A model generated the notes under the pieces. The model was not told the DNA's origin. It saw only the letters and a list, made by a program, of their open reading frames with translations, and searched no databases. The position numbers were made by a program, and so were the translations under genes. From contig JAEDMH010000010.1 of NCBI GenBank assembly GCA_016303095.1, positions 1 through 26,571 on the forward strand: DNA of 26,571 bases, given 5' to 3'. Of this stretch, positions 1 through 6,904 are shown in pieces (positions within the stretch are counted from its first letter, which is position 1; each line of letters begins with the position of its first letter). The DNA comes from Lentisphaeria bacterium. GTDB taxonomy: Bacteria > Verrucomicrobiota > Lentisphaeria > Oligosphaerales > Oligosphaeraceae.

Positions 1-2799
1 TCATCCGTTTTTGGTGAAGTGGCATTGGGGGTAGCCGCTGCATCCCAGGAAGGAGCGTCCCCGGAAATAGATTCGTTTCAGGGGTTTTCCGCAGAGGGGG
101 CAGGATTCTGCGGGGTCGGTGGCATTTCCCTGGGAGGAGGAAGTGGGCTGGAGTTTTTCCAGGCTTCCGGGGGGCAGTTGGGCCTGATAGCGGGCGAGGG
201 TTTTGATCCAGGCTGCCAATTGGCGTTCCGTGAGGCTGCCCCGTGTTTCCCACTGTTTCTTCAGGGATTCCACGAATTTCTTGTCATCATAGGAGACCTT
301 TCCCCGTTTTGTGGGGGGATTCCACTGTTGGATGGCCTGGGAGAGGGCCAGGAGCGCCTCCACCTGTTCCTTCTGCTGGGGCATTTCCTGGGGAGCCGCC
401 TTCGTTTCGGCGGGGGAGAGGTCGGGGGAGCTTTCCGGAGAGACGGACCAGCCCAGTTCTTCTCCCAGCACCGGGAAATCGGGGATCTTGGCCGCATATT
501 TCAGGGCCAGTTTTCGGAGGGCTTCCCGCTGGGGTGCGGAGAGTTCTCCGGAGACCTTGGCCTGCTGGGCCAGAGAGCGGAAGAAACGTCCGTCATCGTA
601 GACATGGCGGCGACGCGTCACGGGGGCCTCGAACTCCAGCTTTTCCATGGCCTTCAGCAAGGCCATCAAGGCGGGCTCCACCGCCAGCTTCTCCGGCCCA
701 TTCTGACGACGCTCCGCCTTGCTGGCCCGATCCCGCTGATAGGCAGCCAAGGCCTCTCCCAGCCCCAGGGATTCCGCCAACGCCTTCAGTTCCGGATGGC
801 GTTCGGCATACCGGGCCACCATGGCCACCATGGCGCTTCCCTGTCGCTCCGTGAATTTCTCGGGGGATTTGGCCAGGAGATTGCGGAGGCTCTTGGTGAA
901 CTTGCCGTCGTCATAGGTGCGTCGGGCGCCGGCCACCGGGGGATCGAAGGGGAAATCCTCGGGGAAGGCCTCCAGCAGGGCCTTCCACTGCTCCTGGGAA
1001 AGGGCCAGAGTCTGGGGAAGCGCCCCACCCGAAGCCAGCCATCCCTGGAACTTTCCGTAGAACTCCCGGAGCATGGACACCCAGTTCACCTGCCCCTCCT
1101 CCACCTGATCCAGCTCCTGCTCCATGCGGGCGGTGAAGTCCACATTGAACAATTCGGGGAAGCGCCCCACCAAATAGTCATTCACCCGGAAGCCCAAATC
1201 CGTGGGCACAAGGGCGCTCTGCTGCTTCTCCACATAGTGGCGATCCAGGATGGTCTGCACCGTGGAGGCAAAGGTGGAGGGGCGCCCCACCCCATTGGCC
1301 TCCAACGCCTTCACCAAAGCGCCCTCAGAGAAGCGCTTGGGGGGCTGGGTGAAACACTGCTCCTTCTTCAGTTCCCTCAGGCGGCAAGCATCTCCCTGGG
1401 TCAACGCAGGCAGAGAGCCCATGAGATTGTCCATCTCGTCCTCCTGCCCCAAATCCTTCATGTTGTAGACCTTCTGGTATCCGGGGAAAAGGGTTTCCCG
1501 GGCGGCCGCCCGGAAGATGCACTCCACCCCGCGCCCCGTTCCGGCGCAAGGCAGGCTCAGCGTCTCCAAAGCCCCGCCCCGAGACTGGATCTCTATGGCG
1601 TGATCCACTTGCAGCGCCGAGGCCATCTGGCTGGCCACGAAGCGATTCCAAATGAGACGGTACAGTTTGCGCTGACGGTCGTCCAAATAGGGGGCCACCT
1701 CCTCGGGGGTGCGTTCCACATTGGTGGGGCGGATGGCCTCATGGGCTTCCTGGGCATTCTTGCCGGAAGAATACCGATTCGGCGTGGAAGGCGCATATTC
1801 CTCGCCGTAGGTGCGCCGGATGAACCCCAGGGCGGCCTGCTGCGCCTCCGACGCCACATGGACGGAGTCGGTTCGCATATAGGTAATGAGACCGGAGGTG
1901 GTTCCCCCCAGGTCCACGCCCTCGTAGAGTTGCTGGGCGATGGACATGGTGGTGGAGGAGCCGAAATGGAGCGCGCTGCCGGCGGCCTGCTGGAGGGTGC
2001 TGGTGGTGAAGGGAGGGGCGGGGCGCTGGGTGCGGCGTTTGCTGGTGATGGAGCTGACCTGGTGGACCACCCCTTCTCCTTCCAGGGCCTGGGCCAGGGC
2101 CAGGGCGCTCTCCCCGTCTGGCACATTGGCCTTTTTGCCATTGAGCTTGGAGAGGGTGGTCTTCAGGCGTACCGCCGGAGCGGAAGCGGGGGAGAAGATG
2201 GCCTCCAGATTCCAGTATTCCACAGGCTGGAAGGCCTGGATCTCCCGTTCCCGCTCCACGATCAGGCGGAGGGCGACGGACTGGACGCGTCCCGCGCTGG
2301 TGTCCTTTTCCACGTTCTTCCAGAGCATGGGGCTCACCTGGTATCCCACCAGGCGGTCCAAGACTCGCCGCGCCTGCTGGGCATCCACCAGGGGCAGCTC
2401 CACCTGTCCGGGGGAGCGGAAGGCGGCCTCAATGGCGGAGCGGGTGATTTCGTGGTAGGCGATGCGGTGGAAATCGGCCTTGGTGGCGCCTTGGAGGAGG
2501 CTTTGGAGATGCCAGGCGATGGCCTCGCCCTCCCGGTCAGGGTCGGTGGCCAGATAGATCTGGTCCGCCTTCCGGGCGGCCTCCTTCAGTTCCCGCACCA
2601 CCTTCATGCCCTTTGGGGTGACCACATAGGTGGGGTGGAAATCATGGGCCACATCCACCCCCAGCTCCTTGGTGGGGAGATCCCGGACATGGCCCATGGA
2701 AGCCAGCACCGTCGTCCCCTTTCCCAAAAGCTTTCCGACGGTCCTGGCCTTGGCAGGGGACTCCACAATCATCAACGTGTTCTTGGTCGTCATGGACAC
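1..2799 (-). CDS. topA: DNA topoisomerase I (type IA)
   Basis: Relaxes negatively supercoiled DNA through a transient 5'-phosphotyrosine break. The 932-aa product has a TOPRIM domain with MIVESPAKA at residues 10-18 and the metal-binding DPDREGEAIAW at 86-96. The catalytic tyrosine is Y307 in LITYMRTDS. The conserved GRPSTFA segment lies near 505. The core ends near residue 590. The tail is unusual: three degenerate repeats (about 604-672, 709-778, 814-879) and then one four-cysteine zinc ribbon (900-926). The start is the GTG at 2799, because an AGGA box sits 7 nt upstream; the ATG two codons later is too far from it. The stop codon is at positions 1-3, so the gene is complete. It lies 183 nt downstream of dprA on the same strand, a common bacterial pairing. 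The identity is certain; the role of the tail repeats is unknown. Confidence 0.97.
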   Translation of the reverse strand: MSMTTKNTLMIVESPAKARTVGKLLGKGTTVLASMGHVRDLPTKELGVDVAHDFHPTYVVTPKGMKVVRELKEAARKADQIYLATDPDREGEAIAWHLQSLLQGATKADFHRIAYHEITRSAIEAAFRSPGQVELPLVDAQQARRVLDRLVGYQVSPMLWKNVEKDTSAGRVQSVALRLIVEREREIQAFQPVEYWNLEAIFSPASAPAVRLKTTLSKLNGKKANVPDGESALALAQALEGEGVVHQVSSITSKRRTQRPAPPFTTSTLQQAAGSALHFGSSTTMSIAQQLYEGVDLGGTTSGLITYMRTDSVHVASEAQQAALGFIRRTYGEEYAPSTPNRYSSGKNAQEAHEAIRPTNVERTPEEVAPYLDDRQRKLYRLIWNRFVASQMASALQVDHAIEIQSRGGALETLSLPCAGTGRGVECIFRAAARETLFPGYQKVYNMKDLGQEDEMDNLMGSLPALTQGDACRLRELKKEQCFTQPPKRFSEGALVKALEANGVGRPSTFASTVQTILDRHYVEKQQSALVPTDLGFRVNDYLVGRFPELFNVDFTARMEQELDQVEEGQVNWVSMLREFYGKFQGWLASGGALPQTLALSQEQWKALLEAFPEDFPFDPPVAGARRTYDDGKFTKSLRNLLAKSPEKFTERQGSAMVAMVARYAERHPELKALAESLGLGEALAAYQRDRASKAERRQNGPEKLAVEPALMALLKAMEKLEFEAPVTRRRHVYDDGRFFRSLAQQAKVSGELSAPQREALRKLALKYAAKIPDFPVLGEELGWSVSPESSPDLSPAETKAAPQEMPQQKEQVEALLALSQAIQQWNPPTKRGKVSYDDKKFVESLKKQWETRGSLTERQLAAWIKTLARYQAQLPPGSLEKLQPTSSSQGNATDPAESCPLCGKPLKRIYFRGRSFLGCSGYPQCHFTKNG
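163..990 (-). repeat. Three in-frame repeats in the TopA C-terminus
   Basis: Three protein-level repeats of about 65-70 residues lie at roughly 784-990, 466-675 and 163-360. Each carries an R(R/K)-x-YDD-(G/K)-(K/R)-F-x-x-SL core followed by a helix of type LTERQ-x-A-x-x-x-LA-x-(R/K)Y. Linkers between units are Pro/Glu/Ser-rich. They occupy the place where TopA proteins usually carry several zinc ribbons or basic tails. I do not recognise the repeat as a named family. Confidence 0.75.
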
Positions 2800-2909
2800 A
2801 GAAATTTCCTCAGCAATACGCCTTGTTCTTGGTCTTGATTTTTCCTGGCGCAGGGTCGGCGGGAGAAAGTGGAAAGGCGCTCCCCCGGATTCCCGCCGGC
2901 GTGCGTCTC

Positions 2910-2952
2910 GCGTAAAATATACCCCCGGCAGAAGAGGCCGGATATTTTGCGC
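2910..2952. repeat. Long inverted repeat between dprA and topA
   Basis: The arms GCGTAAAATAT (2910-2920) and ATATTTTGCGC (2942-2952) pair except for one G-T wobble on the plus strand. Inside them CCGGC (2925-2929) pairs with GCCGG (2937-2941) around a 7-nt loop, leaving a 4-nt bulge at 2921-2924. As minus-strand RNA it would fold upstream of topA. No T-run follows, so it is not a classical intrinsic terminator. An operator, a processing site or a structured leader are all possible. Confidence 0.6.
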
Positions 2953-2982
2953 ATGAAGTAGGGAGAGAGAGGAGAGACGGCA

Positions 2983-4263
2983 TCATGGCTGGGGCACTCC
3001 CCGGCGCCCGGGCACCCGGCGAATCCGCTTCCCGGGAAGCTGGCGCACCATCTTCCGGATCTCCAAATTCAACAGGGCCCCCAGGACGGCGGGGATCCCC
3101 TCCCCGCACTCCTCCACCAGGGCATCCAGAGGCCGTTCCTCATCCCCCAGGGAGAGCCAGAGGCGGTATTCCAGGGGAGCCAGAGGCACCTCCACCTCCC
3201 TCTCCTCCTCCTGACGGCGCCGCTCCTCCCGCTGGAACGTCTTGTCCCGCAGACCGGGCAACAGGGAGAACTCCTCTTGGACATCGGAGAAATCCTCCAC
3301 CAGGCGGGCGCCGTCCTTCAGCAGCGCGTGGCATCCCCGGGCGGCGGGAGTGTCGGCCATGCCGGGGACGGCGAAGACCACCTTGCCCTGTTCCGTGGCC
3401 TGGGTGGCGGTGATGAGGCTGCCGGATTGGAGAGAGGCCTCCACCACCAAAGTGCCCCGGGAGAGTCCGGAGATGATCCGGTTGCGCATGGGGAAGTGGC
3501 TTCGATCCGGACGGCTTCCCAGGGGAAACTCGGAGAGAAGGGCTCCCCCCGAGGCCGCGATTCTCCTGGCCAGTTCCAGATTTTCCGCCGGATAGACCGT
3601 ATCCAGGCCGTTGCCCAGGACCGCGATGGTGCGTCCCCCGGCTTCCAGGGTGGCCTGGTGGCAGAGGGTATCCACTCCCCGGGCCAGACCGGAGACCACG
3701 ATCCAGCCGGCTTTGGCGGCCTGGGTGGCCAGGCGGCGGGCCATGCGGGCGCCATAGGCGGTGACCAGTCTGGTGCCCACCATGGCCAGGGCGTTGGCGC
3801 CTCCTTGGAGAGCCAGCATGTCTCCCCGGAGATAGAGGCAGATGGGGGGGGCGGAGATTTCCCGCAAGGAGGCGGGATAGGAGAGATCCTCCCAGACCAC
3901 CAGGGAGACGCCAGCCTGTCGAGCCCGGCGCAGTTCCCCTTCCAGATCGCAGTGGTCCTCCCACCGATGCAGCATTTGGGCGCAGGCTTCTCCCAGGCGG
4001 GGCACCCTGCGCAGGCGGTCCAGGGGCGCCCCCAGGGACTCCTGGGGTTCCGGGAAGCATTGCAGAAGCAGGCGCATCCTTCCCGGGCCGATCTCCGGCA
4101 GCAGATTCCAGGCGATGAAGGCTTCCCGTCGTGTCATGGCTTCTCTCTCATGTTCCTCATCTTCGATGGCTTCCCTCCCCTCCCCCCGCCCGTCAAGCCC
4201 CAGGGGAATGGGTGGCGGAAGAAAAGATAGCCTGTTCTCCCTCCCCGTCTTCCTCTGGGCCAT
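2983..4263 (-). CDS. dprA: DNA-processing protein DprA (Smf)
   Basis: Binds incoming single-stranded DNA and loads RecA during transformation. The 426-aa product has an N-terminal helical region from about residue 45. A Rossmann-like domain (about 120-330) follows with VGTRLVTAYG at 162-171, SGLARGVDT at 191-199, the FPMRNRIISGLS segment at 257-268 and AVPG at 298-301. A winged-helix-like tail spans about 350-415. Two starts compete. The ATG at 4263 has AAGGAG 7 nt upstream. The ATG at 4137 (residue 43) begins where family similarity begins, but has only a GAGAGA purine run. I chose 4263 for its ribosome site; it adds a 42-residue charged extension. The gene is divergent from the permease and upstream of topA, with which it may share a transcript. 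Confidence 0.94.
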   Translation of the reverse strand: MAQRKTGRENRLSFLPPPIPLGLDGRGEGREAIEDEEHEREAMTRREAFIAWNLLPEIGPGRMRLLLQCFPEPQESLGAPLDRLRRVPRLGEACAQMLHRWEDHCDLEGELRRARQAGVSLVVWEDLSYPASLREISAPPICLYLRGDMLALQGGANALAMVGTRLVTAYGARMARRLATQAAKAGWIVVSGLARGVDTLCHQATLEAGGRTIAVLGNGLDTVYPAENLELARRIAASGGALLSEFPLGSRPDRSHFPMRNRIISGLSRGTLVVEASLQSGSLITATQATEQGKVVFAVPGMADTPAARGCHALLKDGARLVEDFSDVQEEFSLLPGLRDKTFQREERRRQEEEREVEVPLAPLEYRLWLSLGDEERPLDALVEECGEGIPAVLGALLNLEIRKMVRQLPGKRIRRVPGRRGVPQP

Positions 4264-4359
4264 CTTCTCTCTCCTTTTCCCAAAAACGCCTAGCCCACGG
4301 CCCCTTTTCCTCCCCCCCTCCCCACCCCCAAAACTCCCTGGTGTTCTGAAGATTCTTCC

Positions 4360-4387
4360 TTGAAAATCCCTGCCCCAAAGTTATAGT
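4360..4387 (+). promoter_or_regulatory. Sigma-70-type promoter for the permease operon
   Basis: TTGAAA at 4360-4365 matches the -35 consensus in 5 of 6 positions. TATAGT at 4382-4387 matches the -10 consensus in 5 of 6, with a 16-nt spacer. It lies in the divergent dprA/permease region and would start a transcript near 4394. That leaves a leader of about 140 nt before the permease start at 4534. This is the best promoter match I found in the window. Confidence 0.6.
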
Positions 4388-4423
4388 TCTCCCTTTCGTC
4401 TTTGCTCCTATTTTCCCCGACAT

Positions 4424-4474
4424 ACGCCTTCTTCTGTCTCCCCGCCTTTGGCGAAAATTCCCAGAAGAAGGCGT
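4424..4474 (+). promoter_or_regulatory. Perfect 13-bp stem in the permease 5' leader
   Basis: ACGCCTTCTTCTG (4424-4436) is exactly complementary to CAGAAGAAGGCGT (4462-4474). The 25-nt loop contains its own small hairpin, CGCC-ttt-GGCG at 4443-4453. The structure lies between the promoter at 4360-4387 and the start codon at 4534. A pyrimidine-rich run follows, but no pure T tract, so it could be an attenuator, an mRNA stabiliser or a protein-binding site. The purine-riboswitch three-way junction is not visible. Confidence 0.6.
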
Positions 4475-4533
4475 TCTTCTCTCCCCTCCCTCCCCACCCA
4501 CCCCCAACCTCCGCCGATTCTTCCGGCTTCCCC

Positions 4534-5664
4534 ATGGAAAACGCCCTCGCCTTTATTGTGGCCATTGTGGCCGTCATCATCAATGGCGTGCCTCAGCTCC
4601 TCTACGCCCAATCCCGGGGCTTCGCCCTGAAACCCTCCGGCTTCGCCTATCTGGTGGGCGCCTTGGGCAACTTGCTCACCGGCTCCGTCACCCCCATCTC
4701 CGGACAGGCGGAAACCATCACCGTGGCCAGCGTCCGGAAAAATCTCCGGAACAACGTGAGCTCCATCCTCCTGGCCACCCTCATCATGGTGACCCTGGGA
4801 CTCTTCGGCTACATCACCAAAATCTCTGACTTCGCCGGCCCCAGCGTGGTGAACGGCATGATGGCGGGCGTGGGCCTGATTCTGGCCGGGGTGGCCTGGG
4901 ACATGTTCGAGAAGGAACGCCGGGTGACCCTGGTCTCCCTGGCCGTCGCCCTCCTCACCTTCTTCTTGCTCCACAAGAACCCCAACAAACTGGTGTGGAC
5001 CATCTTCGTCTCCGTGGTGGTCTCCACCCTGGAGTTCCTCTTCCTCCAACGCCGCCGGGTGGATGTGAAGGCCATGATGGAGGAGGGACGGGACCAAATT
5101 GTGGAGAGCCAGGAGTGGCGCTTCTGGAAGAAAGCCTACTGGGCTGACTTCAAGGTGGTGAAGCCCACCCTGAACCTCACGGTGATTCTGGGCGGCTTGA
5201 GCCTGGTGATGCTCAACATCGGCGCCAACATCTCCTTCGGCGGCATCACCGCCAGCATTGCCAACACCACCCAGAACGTAGACCATCTCTCCATCATCAA
5301 CTCCCTGGCCGACATCCCCAGCTCCCTCTTCGGCGGCCCGCCCATCGAGGCCATCATCTCCGGCACCGCCGCCGCCCCCGCCCCTGTGGCCTGCGGCATC
5401 GTCTTCATGGCCGTCACCGGCATCCTGCTCCTCCTGGGAGTCGTCAGCCGCCTGGGGAGATATCTGCCCGCCCAGAGCATCGCCGGCTTCCTCTTCGTCA
5501 TCGGCATCTTCATGACCTTCATTCCCAACGTCAAGCCTCTGGCAGGAGACGAGCAGTACGGAGCGGCGGGCTATGTGGCCCTGGGCGTCACCGCCTGGTC
5601 CAAGAATCCCTTCCTGGGCATGGTGGCCGGCGTGGCCGCCAAGTATCTGACCGGCTGCTTCTAA
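4534..5664 (+). CDS. NCS2-like nucleobase permease
   Basis: The 376-aa product is strongly hydrophobic with about ten membrane segments. It has no signal peptide beyond its first helix. Motifs suggest the xanthine/uracil permease (NCS2) superfamily: PISGQAETITVAS near residue 55 and the FGGPPIEAIISGTAAAPAP segment near 270. The protein is shorter than the usual 420-470 residues of that family, so substrate assignment is weak. The next gene is a phosphoribosyltransferase only 30 nt away, which supports nucleobase uptake followed by salvage. I start at the ATG at 4534. An in-frame ATG at 4402 would add 44 residues that run through the leader hairpin. No Shine-Dalgarno site is present; the leader is pyrimidine-rich. 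Other secondary transporters cannot be excluded. Confidence 0.7.
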   Translation: MENALAFIVAIVAVIINGVPQLLYAQSRGFALKPSGFAYLVGALGNLLTGSVTPISGQAETITVASVRKNLRNNVSSILLATLIMVTLGLFGYITKISDFAGPSVVNGMMAGVGLILAGVAWDMFEKERRVTLVSLAVALLTFFLLHKNPNKLVWTIFVSVVVSTLEFLFLQRRRVDVKAMMEEGRDQIVESQEWRFWKKAYWADFKVVKPTLNLTVILGGLSLVMLNIGANISFGGITASIANTTQNVDHLSIINSLADIPSSLFGGPPIEAIISGTAAAPAPVACGIVFMAVTGILLLLGVVSRLGRYLPAQSIAGFLFVIGIFMTFIPNVKPLAGDEQYGAAGYVALGVTAWSKNPFLGMVAGVAAKYLTGCF

Positions 5665-5694
5665 CCCCTCCCCCTCCTCCTTCCTCCCAACGCC

Positions 5695-6276
5695 ATGGAA
5701 AGCTGGAAGCCCACCCTTCGGGTCCATCTGGGCCCAGACTGCAACCCCGAAATCTCCCTGGTGAACCTGGAAGGAGGATTTCGCATCTACTCCTTCGACA
5801 TGACCGGGGAGACCCGGTGGAACCATGCCGCCGCCCAGAGCCTGGCCGAGAAGCTGAAGGACTACTCCTTCGACGCCCTGGCCACGGTGCAGACCAAATC
5901 CTGCGGCCTGGCCCAGGCCCTCTCGGAACGCCTGGGCCTGGAGCGCTTCCTGGAGATCCGGAAGAGCAAGAAGGGCTTTATGATCGACCCCGTGGGGGTC
6001 ACGGTGGACTCCATCACCACCACCCATCAGCAGGAACTCTGGATCGGCAAGGAAAAATACCTGCCCTTCGTGGGAAAACGGCTGTGCTTCCTGGATGACG
6101 TGGTCTCCACCGGAGGCACCATCCAGGCCGTCCTCGCCCTGGCCCGGAAACTCCGCCTGGAAATCGCCGTGGTGGCCTGCGTCCTCACCGAGGGAACCCC
6201 CCGCCGGGAATATCAGGGAATCCCCATCGTCTCCCTGGATCATATCCCCCTGCCCGGCACCTCCCTCCATCCCTGA
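5695..6276 (+). CDS. Purine-type phosphoribosyltransferase
   Basis: Predicted to transfer phosphoribose from PRPP to a nucleobase in the cytoplasm. The 193-aa product has the PRPP-binding loop LCFLDDVVSTGGT at residues 130-142, with the acidic pair D134-D135. A type I PRTase core surrounds it. Length and arrangement resemble adenine or xanthine phosphoribosyltransferases and PurR-like proteins. The base specificity cannot be read from the sequence. It lies 30 nt after the permease and 19 nt before the sigma-factor gene, so it is probably cotranscribed with both. The ATG at 5695 is preceded by a long C/T run and no Shine-Dalgarno box. Confidence 0.85.
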   Translation: MESWKPTLRVHLGPDCNPEISLVNLEGGFRIYSFDMTGETRWNHAAAQSLAEKLKDYSFDALATVQTKSCGLAQALSERLGLERFLEIRKSKKGFMIDPVGVTVDSITTTHQQELWIGKEKYLPFVGKRLCFLDDVVSTGGTIQAVLALARKLRLEIAVVACVLTEGTPRREYQGIPIVSLDHIPLPGTSLHP

Positions 6277-6295
6277 AGAGAACCGCCCTACGCCA

Positions 6296-6886
6296 ATGGC
6301 CTACACCACGAGGCAGTCCCTCCTTCAGGGCGTCCTGGACGAGCACGAAGAGGCCCAAAAGGAATTCTACAATTTCTACAAGCCTCTCACCGCTCATATT
6401 CTGGAGCAATTCCCCCTCCTTTCCAGGGATGCGGTGGATGATGTGCACCAGATGGTGATGATGGATCTCTTCAGCAAAGGGAGCTTGGGGCGCTACCAGC
6501 GGAAGAAGGGCCGGTTCCGCTCATACCTATGCAAGATCATCCGCAACAAGTGCTACGACCTTGCGAGCAAATGCGACAGCGAGAAAAAGAAGCAGGAGGG
6601 GTGGGGGGCGCTTGCGGCCAGGGAGGGAGAGTTGACGACCCAGCTTCAGCTTCAGGAAGAGAAGGAATGGCGGGAGTTTCTGGAGATCAAAGCCCTGGAG
6701 TTTCTGAGGCAGGAGGTGACGGAGAAGCAATATATGATCTTTGAGTTGTATGCCCGCCAGAACCGTTCGGTGAAGGAGGTCTGCCAGATTCTAGGCGTCA
6801 ATGAGAACCAGGTCTATCTGGCCAAGAGCCGTCTCACCGACAAGCTGGCCCACATCCTTCGACAGCTCCAGGAAGAATCGAACTAG
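6296..6886 (+). CDS. ECF-type RNA polymerase sigma factor
   Basis: A 196-aa sigma-70-family factor of the extracytoplasmic-function type. Region 2 spans about residues 22-92, including DVHQMVMMDLFSKGSL and the RFRSYLCKIIRNKCYDLA helix. A charged linker follows, and region 4 at about 136-188 contains the helix-turn-helix (SVKEVCQILGVNENQVYLAKSRL). No anti-sigma factor is adjacent. The next gene, 18 nt downstream, is a membrane Ser/Thr kinase, so control by phosphorylation or kinase-dependent signalling is a plausible inference. Open reading continues upstream of 6296 but only through the phosphoribosyltransferase in another frame. The ATG at 6296 is the first sensible start. Confidence 0.9.
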   Translation: MAYTTRQSLLQGVLDEHEEAQKEFYNFYKPLTAHILEQFPLLSRDAVDDVHQMVMMDLFSKGSLGRYQRKKGRFRSYLCKIIRNKCYDLASKCDSEKKKQEGWGALAAREGELTTQLQLQEEKEWREFLEIKALEFLRQEVTEKQYMIFELYARQNRSVKEVCQILGVNENQVYLAKSRLTDKLAHILRQLQEESN

Positions 6887-6904
6887 CCCCTTCTTCCTCC
6901 TTCC

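Noticed and set aside
19..2838. 939-codon plus-strand open frame opposite topA
   Set aside because: It is antisense to a clear topA, is rich in Gly/His/Leu/Gln as expected from a high-G+C shadow frame, and shows no family motif.
4402..4533. Longer permease start adding 44 residues
   Set aside because: The added residues run through the leader hairpin and a Pro/Ser-rich stretch unlike a transporter N-terminus.
4388..4533. Purine riboswitch upstream of the permease
   Set aside because: Only a long two-armed stem is visible; the three-helix junction and its conserved loop bases are not.
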